DNA from: CAYQUC01 sp964420605
GTDB lineage: Bacteria > Pseudomonadota > Gammaproteobacteria > UBA6429 > Thiohalophilaceae
Assembly (NCBI GenBank): GCA_964420605.1
Contig: CAYQUC010000008.1
Span: forward strand, 7,550 to 71,549
Length of the DNA: 64,000 nt
Reading direction: 5' to 3'
Shown: positions 19,198 through 27,337 of the stretch, piece after piece
Position numbering within the stretch: the stretch's first letter is position 1
Layout: every line of letters begins with the position of its first letter
The notes under the pieces: generated by a model
Database searches by the model: none
What the model saw: only the letters and a program-made list of their open reading frames with translations
Told to the model about the DNA's origin: nothing
Translations under genes and position numbers: made by a program

Positions 19198-20936
19198 TTT
19201 TTCTTTTTCGATTTGTCCGACTTACCACCACCGGCTAATACAATTTTAGTAATGTACTGCTGTTGCATAATCGACAAGCTATTATTCACAACCCAATACA
19301 ATACCAAGCCCGATGGGAAAAACGCAAAAAAGATAGTAAAGATAAACGGTAACATCATCATTACTTTGGCTTGAATCGGATCAGCCATGGTCGGATTTAA
19401 TTTTTGCTGCAAAAACATGGTTAAACCCATGATAACCGGCAATACAAAAAATGGATCTTTAGTTGAAAGATCTTGAATCCAAAGCATAAATGGTGCTTGG
19501 CGCATTTCGACACTTTCTAACAGCACCCAATACAGTGCTATAAATACTGGTATCTGCACCAGCATTGGCAAACAACCGCCCATTGGGTTAAATTTTTCTT
19601 TCTTGTATAATTCCATCATGGCTTTTTGATAACCTTGACGATCACCATCAAAACGTTCTTTTAACGCTGCCATGCGCGGTTGTACGCGTTTCATATTTGC
19701 CATTGAGCGATACTGTGTTTCTGATAATTTATAAAACACGGCTTTAATTAAAATGGTCAAAAATATAATTGCCCAACCCCAGTTACCAACCCAAGAATGA
19801 ATAAAGTCCAAAGCAATATGCAACGGTTTGGCGATTACGGTTAAGAAGGTATAATCCACCGTCAACTCTAAACCCGGTGCAATATTTTCTAATACAGATT
19901 GAATTTTTGGACCAACATACAATTGCGACTGCACTTCATGCTCGGTGTTTTTTGCCACTTTAACCCAAGCTGAATTCATGCCGAGATAATATCGATCTTG
20001 ACCTAGATTAGTAGAATAATAATGTTGTGCTTGCTCGGCATCCGGAATCCATGCACCTAAAAAATAATGCTGAATCATGGCAATCCAACCACCGGTGACA
20101 TCACGAGAATAATCTTTATCAGCCATATCACTGAAGTTGTATTTTTCATACCGATCTTCTTCACTCGATATAATACCACCAGTGTAAGAATACGTACCGG
20201 TCAACATTGAACTACTATCAACCGGTTCATTACGTAAAATTCGATGACGTAAAATACCTTGCCAATCCTGTTGTGAATTATTTTTTACAATGTGCTTCAC
20301 TTTTATTAAATAACTACCACGCTCAAATTCATAACGCTTAATGATTTGCACGCCTTCTGGACTGGTCCAATTTAAATCCACCACCAATTCATTATTTGTA
20401 CCCATATCATACGCTGTGCTTGTAGTTGTGTATGGCGACTTTGAGCTTGGTACAACTTGTAATGCCGTGGTTTTAGCTTTCGGTAAAGCCATAAACCCTG
20501 ACTGTGCTACGAATAATAATTTACCCGTGTCACTCAGTAATCGAATGGGTTGTTCCGGTTTGTCCAACTCAACTGGATATTTAACTAAATCAACTTGTCG
20601 AATATCACCCTCAAGTAAATCGATATCAATATCAAAAGTATCGGTCTTAACAGAAATGCGGTTACCCGATAACAAAATAGTATTTGTTTTATTTTGTAAT
20701 ACATTAGTTTGGGCACTGTCACCAGGCAAGTTTGGTAAAACCGGTAATGTGCTATTAGTATTGCCTGCAGGTAACTGATTATTCGCATTTGGAATAGTTG
20801 CACTACCCTGAATAACCGTGGACGTTGGTGTACTCACCACCGGTGTTTGAGGATGGAACTGCTCTTGCCATGCAACCCATAACAAGTAGCCAATGAAAAA
20901 TAAACTCGTCAATAATAAAATTCGTTGTTGTTCCAT
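19194..20936 (-). CDS. yidC: Membrane protein insertase YidC
   Basis: This is the inner-membrane insertase for Sec-dependent and independent membrane proteins. The first membrane segment is at about residues 5-20, a periplasmic beta-sandwich domain covers about 60-340, then the conserved five-helix core begins near WGWAIIFLTILIKAVFYKLS. The core motif GGCLPMLVQIPVFIALYWVL is clear. The C-terminal tail is Lys-rich (KSDKSKKKK), as in other gammaproteobacterial YidC. Length 580 is normal for Gram-negatives. It lies between yidD and mnmE in the standard operon. Confidence 0.97.
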   Translation of the reverse strand: MEQQRILLLTSLFFIGYLLWVAWQEQFHPQTPVVSTPTSTVIQGSATIPNANNQLPAGNTNSTLPVLPNLPGDSAQTNVLQNKTNTILLSGNRISVKTDTFDIDIDLLEGDIRQVDLVKYPVELDKPEQPIRLLSDTGKLLFVAQSGFMALPKAKTTALQVVPSSKSPYTTTSTAYDMGTNNELVVDLNWTSPEGVQIIKRYEFERGSYLIKVKHIVKNNSQQDWQGILRHRILRNEPVDSSSMLTGTYSYTGGIISSEEDRYEKYNFSDMADKDYSRDVTGGWIAMIQHYFLGAWIPDAEQAQHYYSTNLGQDRYYLGMNSAWVKVAKNTEHEVQSQLYVGPKIQSVLENIAPGLELTVDYTFLTVIAKPLHIALDFIHSWVGNWGWAIIFLTILIKAVFYKLSETQYRSMANMKRVQPRMAALKERFDGDRQGYQKAMMELYKKEKFNPMGGCLPMLVQIPVFIALYWVLLESVEMRQAPFMLWIQDLSTKDPFFVLPVIMGLTMFLQQKLNPTMADPIQAKVMMMLPFIFTIFFAFFPSGLVLYWVVNNSLSIMQQQYITKIVLAGGGKSDKSKKKK

Positions 20937-20973
20937 AATTGATAATTACTTCTTATAAGTTAGGTCAGTTAAT

Positions 20974-21237
20974 TTAATGACGATGCCGCTGATCAGCATT
21001 ATCGTTTACTTTCGAACAAATATGTTTTTCAGGTATTGGATCATAACCGCCTTCGTGCCATGGATGACAGCGTAAAATTCGTTTTATTCCAATCCAACTA
21101 CCCTTTATAACACCGTAAGCAGTAATGGCTTGATGGGTATATTCTGAACAACTTGGTTCATAACGGCAATTTGAGCCAAGTACTGGTGAAATAAAATATT
21201 TGTAGAATTTAATCAGACTTAGCAGGATTTTTTGCAT
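20974..21237 (-). CDS. yidD: Membrane protein insertion efficiency factor YidD
   Basis: This small protein of about 87 residues assists YidC-dependent insertion. Family motifs GSNCRYEPSCSEYTHQAI and CHPWHEGGYDPIP are intact. The start MQKILLSLIKFYKYFISP matches the family; an ATG seven codons upstream is possible but less likely. It overlaps the 3' end of rnpA, a common arrangement. The C-terminal tail is His-rich (ADQRHRH). Confidence 0.93.
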   Translation of the reverse strand: MQKILLSLIKFYKYFISPVLGSNCRYEPSCSEYTHQAITAYGVIKGSWIGIKRILRCHPWHEGGYDPIPEKHICSKVNDNADQRHRH

Positions 21238-21659
21238 CGTGATACCAGTTGTTGCCATTGCTGTTGTAGTAGCTTGTATAATTGCTGGTTAGTGCATTTT
21301 AAAACCGACGTTCGGGTTAATACTACAATATCCAAACCAGTCAGCATTTCCTGATTATGCCTAAAACTTTCACGAACCAAGCGTTTAATGCGGTTTCGTG
21401 AGACAGCTAATCGAAGTTGCTTCTTAGCAATTGCCAGACCGAGTCTAGCAAAATCTTGATCATTTTTTCTACACAATAATGTGAAATGTTTACTGCTTTG
21501 TTTGCAAGCTCGCTCAAAGACGTACGCGTATTCTGCTGCATTAACAAGTCGAACTGAACGGTTAAAGTGCACGGATGGAATCTGCGGTGAAGGCTTCAAT
21601 TTTGAAGTCCTTATTTGAATTTCTTGATGATTTGAAGTGTTATAAGCCAAAGTCGTCAT
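21219..21659 (-). CDS. rnpA: Ribonuclease P protein component RnpA
   Basis: This is the basic protein subunit of RNase P, which matures tRNA 5' ends. The RNR motif region SRNRIKRLVRESFR is intact, with LGLAIAKKQLRLAV before it. The family usually begins near HFNRSVRLVNAAEY. Here about 30 extra N-terminal residues precede it, from the ATG at 21659. A GTG at 21686 would add nine more. No clear ribosome site distinguishes these starts. The 3' end overlaps yidD. Confidence 0.93.
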   Translation of the reverse strand: MTTLAYNTSNHQEIQIRTSKLKPSPQIPSVHFNRSVRLVNAAEYAYVFERACKQSSKHFTLLCRKNDQDFARLGLAIAKKQLRLAVSRNRIKRLVRESFRHNQEMLTGLDIVVLTRTSVLKCTNQQLYKLLQQQWQQLVSRCKKSC

Positions 21660-21795
21660 TATTGTTACTTTAGGCTTTAGATGCACAATCTGCTGGCTTT
21701 ATGTTTTAAAGCCTAATTGCTCTAGTTAATTTATTGCTAAATTACTAATTACCTATGTGCGGATATCGTTAATCGCCTAAAGTACTCAAATTGCG

Positions 21796-21837
21796 CGACT
21801 GTTGGCTTTTCTGAGTAATCAGAAATTTAAACAGTCG
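21796..21837 (-). promoter_or_regulatory. Intercistronic hairpin between rpmH and rnpA
   Basis: Outer arms CGACTGTT/AACAGTCG and inner arms TTTCTGA/TCAGAAA form a long interrupted hairpin in the 180-bp gap. No U-tract follows on the minus strand, so it fits an attenuator or RNA-processing site better than a full terminator. It would let rpmH be expressed more strongly than rnpA. Confidence 0.55.
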
Positions 21838-21866
21838 TTTACTATTGTCGCAATACTAAATTCGAA

Positions 21867-22001
21867 TTAAGCGCTAAGACGTTTACGTCCGCGAGCACGA
21901 CGTGCTTTGATAACCTTGCGGCCACCGATTGTTTTCATACGTGCACGAAAACCGTGAGTACGTTTACGTTTTAAGGTACTAGGCTGAAACGTTCTTTTCA
22001 T
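21867..22001 (-). CDS. rpmH: Ribosomal protein bL34
   Basis: The 44-residue product MKRTFQPSTLKRKRTHGFRA... ending in GRKRLSA is a textbook bL34. It lies between rnpA and dnaA on the strand opposite dnaA, as in most gammaproteobacteria. Start ATG is at 22001 and the TAA stop ends at 21867. Confidence 0.98.
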   Translation of the reverse strand: MKRTFQPSTLKRKRTHGFRARMKTIGGRKVIKARRARGRKRLSA

Positions 22002-22367
22002 GTTCTTAAACCATTTTTAATTAAAGATTAACTTAAGCCGATAGTCTGATACCATCATTTAGTTATTATACCAATGGATGATAGCCGCACTTGCCTGACT
22101 CGTATTTCTACTACTGTAAAGAGCCGAGAAAGATACTGTGGATCAGGTGCTTTTGTCAACTGATCATCACAGTATTTTACTAAAAATAACCACAAAACCA
22201 TTATAAAAAAACACTTTTACAAAAATACTGTAAATTAGCGCATTTGCTTGTGGATAACTTGTGCGAGCCAGAGTAATATTATCAACTGCTTGGCACAATC
22301 CCAGCATAAAACCAGAACAAGACACGAAATAAACTCATTAAAATCAAATAGTTAGGAGAATCGCGTA
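22002..22367. promoter_or_regulatory. rpmH-dnaA divergent promoter region with DnaA boxes
   Basis: This 366-bp gene-free stretch holds the divergent promoters. A perfect DnaA box TGTGGATAA lies at 22249-22257 and a one-mismatch copy TGTGGATCA at 22137-22145. They fit DnaA autoregulation of dnaA, and in Pseudomonas this same gap holds the origin. Box density is lower here than between dnaA and dnaN. The dnaA ribosome site is TTAGGAGAA, a few bases before the ATG at 22368. Confidence 0.65.
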
Positions 22368-23729
22368 ATGAATAGCGTTTGGGATAAATGTCTCGATCGT
22401 TTAGAGGGTGAATTGACCCCACAACAATTCAATACATGGATCCGTCCGCTGCATGCCGTCCAAAATAATCAACAATTATGTTTACTAGCGCCTAACCAAT
22501 TCGTTTTAGACTGGATTAATGATCGTTTTATCAACCGAATCAGCGAAATTGTGTCATTACTTGACCACGATGGCGACATTATTGAAGATGTAACGATCCA
22601 AATTGGCAGTGCCGATAATCAGGCTAGCCTCACTAAATTAACATCTGAGAAAACATTCAAGCCGATTCGACAATCTGCTTCAAAAACCAAAAACAGCCAA
22701 ATTAAAAATAATAGTAATTTAAATCCTAAATTTATATTTGATAGTTTTGTTGAAGGCAAGTCCAATCAATTGGGTAAAGCTGCCTCCATCCAAGTTGGAG
22801 AAAATCCTGGTGATGCCTATAATCCGTTATTTATTTACGGTGGTGTCGGTTTAGGCAAAACCCATTTGATGCACGCAGTTGGTAATATGATTTTGCAAAA
22901 TAACCCAAACGCCAATGTTGTGTATTTGCATTCTGAACGTTTTGTTCAAGACATGGTAAAAGCACTGCAACACAATACCATTAATGAATTTAAACGTTAC
23001 TATCGTTCAGTCGATGCATTATTAATTGATGACATTCAATTTTTTGCAAAAAAAGAACGCTCGCAAGAAGAGTTCTTTCATACCTTTAATGCTTTATTAG
23101 AAGGCCAAAAGCAAGTCATCCTCACCTCTGATCGCTACCCAAAAGAAGTCGATGGTTTAGAAGAACGATTAAAGTCACGCTTTGGTTGGGGCTTAACAGT
23201 TGCCATTGAAGCACCCGAACTTGAAACCCGAGTTGCAATTTTAATGAGCAAGGCTGAACAAGCCAATATTGAACTACCCAATGAAGTCGCATTTTTAATT
23301 GCAAAGTGTATCCGTTCCAACATTCGAGAACTCGAAGGTGCATTACGCCGTGTTAGTGCCAATTCACAGTTTACCGGCCAACCCGTGACACTCGAACTTG
23401 CAAAAGATGCACTACGTGATTTATTAGCACTACAAGATAAATTGGTCACCATCGAAAATATTCAAAAAACCGTAGCTGAATATTACAAAATTCGTGTTGC
23501 TGATCTACTATCAAAAAGACGCAATCGATCTATTGCACGACCGCGACAAATGGCAATGTCATTATGCAAAGAATTAACAAACCACAGTTTGCCTGAAATT
23601 GGTGATGCATTTGGTGGCCGGGATCACACCACCATTTTGCACGGTTGTCGAAAAATAGCCGAGTTACTCGAAACCGATTCTCGAATAAAAGAAGATCAGT
23701 CAAATTTAATTCGAACTTTAAGTACTTAA
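22368..23729 (+). CDS. dnaA: Chromosomal replication initiator DnaA
   Basis: DnaA binds DnaA boxes at oriC, opens the duplex and loads DnaB. Domain I starts with MNSVWDKCLDRLEGELTPQQ. A short linker (about 85-115) follows. The AAA+ domain has Walker A GGVGLGKTHLMHA and Walker B LLIDDIQFFA. The C-terminal domain IV carries the DnaA signature GGRDHTTILHGCRKI. At 453 residues it is full length. Start ATG has a good TTAGGAGAA site. Confidence 0.98.
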   Translation: MNSVWDKCLDRLEGELTPQQFNTWIRPLHAVQNNQQLCLLAPNQFVLDWINDRFINRISEIVSLLDHDGDIIEDVTIQIGSADNQASLTKLTSEKTFKPIRQSASKTKNSQIKNNSNLNPKFIFDSFVEGKSNQLGKAASIQVGENPGDAYNPLFIYGGVGLGKTHLMHAVGNMILQNNPNANVVYLHSERFVQDMVKALQHNTINEFKRYYRSVDALLIDDIQFFAKKERSQEEFFHTFNALLEGQKQVILTSDRYPKEVDGLEERLKSRFGWGLTVAIEAPELETRVAILMSKAEQANIELPNEVAFLIAKCIRSNIRELEGALRRVSANSQFTGQPVTLELAKDALRDLLALQDKLVTIENIQKTVAEYYKIRVADLLSKRRNRSIARPRQMAMSLCKELTNHSLPEIGDAFGGRDHTTILHGCRKIAELLETDSRIKEDQSNLIRTLST

Positions 23730-24041
23730 ATTGACTATAAAATAAACACTATAACTGAGGATAAAGCTGGGTATAAAATGCCAATAAGTTTGTGGATAAG
23801 TTGTGAATTGATCGAGCCAAAGTAATAAAGACTGAGTTATCCACAATCCACACACAGATAATACAGAACCAAAATGGCATCTATCCGGAGCCTTTGAAGT
23901 GATTTAAGATGTTGAAAATTATAATGAAATATTACTTATCCACAGATTTAGTGGTGCTTAATAATAATAATAATAAGTAGATATATAAATAATAATATTA
24001 ATAGATAGCTTGGATAAAACGCTAAATATCAGGAATAAAAA
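23730..24041. other. Candidate replication origin (oriC) between dnaA and dnaN
   Basis: Three perfect 9-mer DnaA boxes lie here: TGTGGATAA at 23791-23799, TTATCCACA at 23837-23845 and TTATCCACA at 23936-23944. About 15 bp after the last box comes a TAA triplet run (about 23959-23976), then further AT-only sequence to about 24006. This is a good candidate duplex-unwinding element, possibly of DnaA-trio type. The 312-bp gap has no ORF. The neighbouring rpmH-dnaA gap has one strong box, so a bipartite origin is possible. The call rests on box pattern and gene context; no skew was computed. Confidence 0.75.
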
Positions 24042-25154
24042 ATGAAAGTATCCATTAACAGAGAAATTTTATTAGCACCACTACAGTCTGTTTGCAGTGT
24101 CGTTGAACGAAAACAAACATTGCCAATATTATCTAATATTTTAATTCAATTTAGCCCAGACACTTTAATTTTAACTGGGACTGATCTTGAAGTTGAAATG
24201 ATTACTAAAATTAATTTAGCAAGTGATGATGCGCCAACTGAAAGTGGTCGTATCACTCTACCCGCTAGAAAGTTTTTAGATATTGTAAAAGCACTTCCTG
24301 AAAATGCGATTATAAAAATTAATATTGAAAAGGATCGTGCAGAAATTCGTTCTGGTCGGAGTCGATTTGTTTTAGCAACATTAGATGCTGATGAGTTTCC
24401 AAGTTTAGAAGCATTAAAAAATCCATTTACATTTTTTGTTGTGCAATCTAATTTAAAACACTTACTCGATAAAACCCAATTTTCAATGGCACAACAAGAT
24501 GTGCGTTATTATTTAAATGGCTTATTACTCGAATTAAATAATGATAATTTACGTGCAGTGGCTACTGATGGTCATCGTTTGGCACTGTGTGATGTTAATG
24601 CCAATATTGCAATACCAGAAGCCTTGCAAGTTATTATTCCACGCAAAGGCGTTACTGAACTGTCTCGTTTATTAAGCAGTAACGATAGCGAAATTGAATT
24701 ACAAGTTAGCAAAAACCATATTAAAGCGACCATGCCAAATTTTACCTTCACCTCCAAGCTTATCGATGGCAAGTTTCCTGATTATGAAAAGGTCATTCCT
24801 AAAAATTTAAACATATCAATTGATTTTGATCGAATCGAATTACACTCGGCATTACAGCGCGCATCAGTATTGTCCAATGAAAAATACCGTGGAATGCGAT
24901 TGACCCTAGCAGATAATTTATTGAAGGCCACGGTGCATAATCCAGAACAAGATGAAGCAGAAGAGGAAATGGAGATAAGTTATCAGGGAGAAGCTTTGGA
25001 CATCGGCTTTAATGTTAGTTATTTCCTAGATGCATTAAATGCCATTGAAAATGAGACTGTGAATATGAATCTATTGGATTCGAATAGTAGTTGTTTGCTA
25101 CAAACTGGTGCAGACTCTGATTGTAAATACGTCATTATGCCAATGCGATTATAA
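24042..25154 (+). CDS. dnaN: DNA polymerase III beta sliding clamp
   Basis: The 370-residue ring-forming clamp tethers the replicative polymerase to DNA. The start MKVSINREILLAPLQSVCSVVERKQTLPILSN is typical, the central RYYLNGLLLE segment and the C-terminal end YVIMPMRL, which forms the partner-binding pocket, are conserved. It lies between dnaA and recF in the standard order. Confidence 0.98.
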   Translation: MKVSINREILLAPLQSVCSVVERKQTLPILSNILIQFSPDTLILTGTDLEVEMITKINLASDDAPTESGRITLPARKFLDIVKALPENAIIKINIEKDRAEIRSGRSRFVLATLDADEFPSLEALKNPFTFFVVQSNLKHLLDKTQFSMAQQDVRYYLNGLLLELNNDNLRAVATDGHRLALCDVNANIAIPEALQVIIPRKGVTELSRLLSSNDSEIELQVSKNHIKATMPNFTFTSKLIDGKFPDYEKVIPKNLNISIDFDRIELHSALQRASVLSNEKYRGMRLTLADNLLKATVHNPEQDEAEEEMEISYQGEALDIGFNVSYFLDALNAIENETVNMNLLDSNSSCLLQTGADSDCKYVIMPMRL

Positions 25155-25216
25155 GTCACTGACTACTAGCATAATAAAAGAACCTACTTGAAAAGCAGTC
25201 TTAGTAATCACACATT

Positions 25217-26290
25217 ATGAGTTTAAAACAATTACGCGTACATCATGTCCGTAATTTAACTGAGATCGATATAGAGCCCTGCTCTAGTCTAAATATATTT
25301 TATGGCGCTAACGCCAGTGGTAAAACAAGTTTACTGGAATCTATTTCCATTCTGGGTACTGCTCGTTCGTTTAGAACAAATCACATAAAACAAATTATTC
25401 AATACCAACAAGACGGGCTTACAGTATTTGGTCAACTTGATGACGGCACAACAACGATCCCCATGGGCATTGAAAAGACTCGTTCAGCAACTACTGTTCG
25501 AATCAAAGGTGAAACGCTTAAACAAGCGTCCGAGTTAAGTAAATTAATGCCCGTTGTTAGCTTGCATCCAGAATTACATCGTCTCGTATCTGAAGGTCCA
25601 AAGTTTCGCCGACAGTTTCTCGACATGGGAGTGTTTCACGTGGAACATCAATTTTTGGTTGTTTGGCAAAATTATCATAAAGTCCTGCGTCAGCGTAATG
25701 CTGCACTACGACAACAACAGTCTGATGATTTAATTACGATATGGGATAAAGATTTAATAAAACACGGTAATGCTATTTCTGATATGCGCGTGGATTATTT
25801 AAAACGTCTACAACCTTATTTTGAAAGCACGGCGACTACCCTACTCGGTTTTATTCCAGATATTAACTATCATTTAGGATGGCCAAAAGATCGTGATTAT
25901 CAAACTGCACTGAATGACAGTTTTATCACCGATAAAGAACATCACTATACCCGATGTGGTCCACATCGCGCTGATATACGTTTTAGCCATGAAGGTACAC
26001 CCGTACAACATTGTTTTTCTCGAGGGCAACAAAAAATGCTGGTTACGATCCTGTTATTATCACAAGCTTTGTTATTACGTGAAAAACAACAACAGTGTAT
26101 TATCCTAGTTGATGATTTAGCAGCAGAGTTGGATGAACAACATAGACTGCTGTTCATGCAATTATTATCTGATACGAATGCTCAGTGTTTTATTACGTTA
26201 ACTGATCCGAGTTTATTAAATATTGATCCTGAGTCGGACACAAAATTGTTTCACGTGGAACATGGAATGATAACACCGGATTCAGCGTAG
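25217..26290 (+). CDS. recF: DNA replication and repair protein RecF
   Basis: This SMC-like ATPase acts in gap repair with RecO and RecR. Walker A GANASGKTSLLESI is at about residues 30-43, the signature FSRGQQKMLVTILLLSQA and Walker B LVDDLAAELDEQHR lie near the C-terminus. Length 357 is normal. It follows dnaN after 62 bp. Two in-frame VFHVEH/LFHVEH motifs are simply part of the protein. Confidence 0.97.
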   Translation: MSLKQLRVHHVRNLTEIDIEPCSSLNIFYGANASGKTSLLESISILGTARSFRTNHIKQIIQYQQDGLTVFGQLDDGTTTIPMGIEKTRSATTVRIKGETLKQASELSKLMPVVSLHPELHRLVSEGPKFRRQFLDMGVFHVEHQFLVVWQNYHKVLRQRNAALRQQQSDDLITIWDKDLIKHGNAISDMRVDYLKRLQPYFESTATTLLGFIPDINYHLGWPKDRDYQTALNDSFITDKEHHYTRCGPHRADIRFSHEGTPVQHCFSRGQQKMLVTILLLSQALLLREKQQQCIILVDDLAAELDEQHRLLFMQLLSDTNAQCFITLTDPSLLNIDPESDTKLFHVEHGMITPDSA

Positions 26291-27337
26291 GTTTTAGTGT
26301 GTTGAATTGATAATTTGAAGAGCACTGTATTATATTTTTAAGATAGTATTTCTTTTTCGCTCACATGTCATACCAGTAATGACAATAAACGTTTGTCATA
26401 TTTACCGGTGAGTATCTACAGTTTAAATCTGGGTGGTGTAGTAACTGATATACCGAGCAAATGAAAGCCGGTCGAAAAGATCATCAGGATGACGGATTAA
26501 AATGAGTCTTTTTTTTGCCGCAGATAAAACAGGTTAAAGTTAATATAGCGCTTCTTAGCGCTACGTCATACCGGCAATGAGAATAAACGTTTGTCATATT
26601 TACAGGTGAGTATCTACAGTTTAAATTTAGGTGATGTAATAACTGATATACCGAGAAATGAAGCCCAGTCGGAAAGAGCATCAGGATGATGGATTAAAAT
26701 GAGTATTTCTTTTGCCACAGAGAAAACAGGTTAAAGTAATATAGCCTTCTTGGTACAGCGTCATACCGACAAAGATAATAAATGTTTGTCCCGTTTACAG
26801 GCTGGTATTCACAGTTTAAATCTAGGTGATGCAGCAACTGATATACCGAGCATATGGAACCTGGCCAAAATAGATCACCGGATGATGGATTGAAGTGAGT
26901 ATTTCGTTGTCTCTTCGAGAAGATGGATTCAACTAATTATTTTTATTTCGCCACAGAGAAGATAGCTTAAAATGAATATCGTCTTTTCCCCTCTGAGTTT
27001 TACCTGCAATGATAATAAACGCTTGTTACGTTCACAGGCCGGTATCCACAGTTTAAAGTTGGGTGGTGTGGTAACTATTCACGAAGCTAACAGGTTAAAT
27101 AAATATTACTTTATCGCCAATTTTTAATTTAAAAATCACTTAATAATAATGCTGAGTTTTAGTGAATTATTAACAACTTATGATTAATTATAATTATTAA
27201 ATAAATTCAAAAAAGCCACTAATAGTGATCTTCTCAGAGCAGATAGTGGTACACTGGTACGTTCAATTTTAGAGTACAAGAATTAATAATACCTGTACTT
27301 AAATATCCATTTTTCATCTACATAAAGAAGACTCGAT
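26291..27337. other. recF-gyrB intergenic region
   Basis: This gene-free stretch of about 1 kb is unusually long for recF-gyrB, which are normally close. Most of it (26367 to about 27107) is a four-unit diverged tandem repeat described separately. The last 230 bp is very AT-rich and should hold the gyrB promoter. Short frames here (for example 26484-26681 minus) coincide with the repeat and show no sign of coding. Confidence 0.8.
26367..27107. repeat. Four diverged tandem copies of an intergenic repeat of about 195 bp
   Basis: Units begin at 26367, 26565, 26760 and 26997, giving spacings of 198, 195 and 237 bp; the fourth is internally deleted. Shared blocks in order: GTCATACCGGCAATGA-type start, ATAATAAACGTTTGTC, TTACAGGC-GGTAT--ACAGTTTAAAT, GGTGGTGTAGTAACTGATATACC, CATCAGGATGATGGATTAAA and the end block ACAGGTTAAAGTAATATAG. 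The start arm (CATACCGGC) and a later arm (GCCGGTATC, best in unit 4) are inverted copies, so the ancestor probably formed a hairpin, like known GTCATACCGGC-type extragenic repeats. The third unit carries about 40 extra bases. No transposase is nearby. Confidence 0.85.

Noticed and set aside
26484..26681. Minus-strand open frame in the recF-gyrB gap
   Set aside because: It coincides with the tandem repeat units, has no ribosome site and resembles no protein.
26367..27107. CRISPR array
   Set aside because: Units are about 195 bp and diverged throughout; there are no short conserved repeats with unique spacers and no cas genes.
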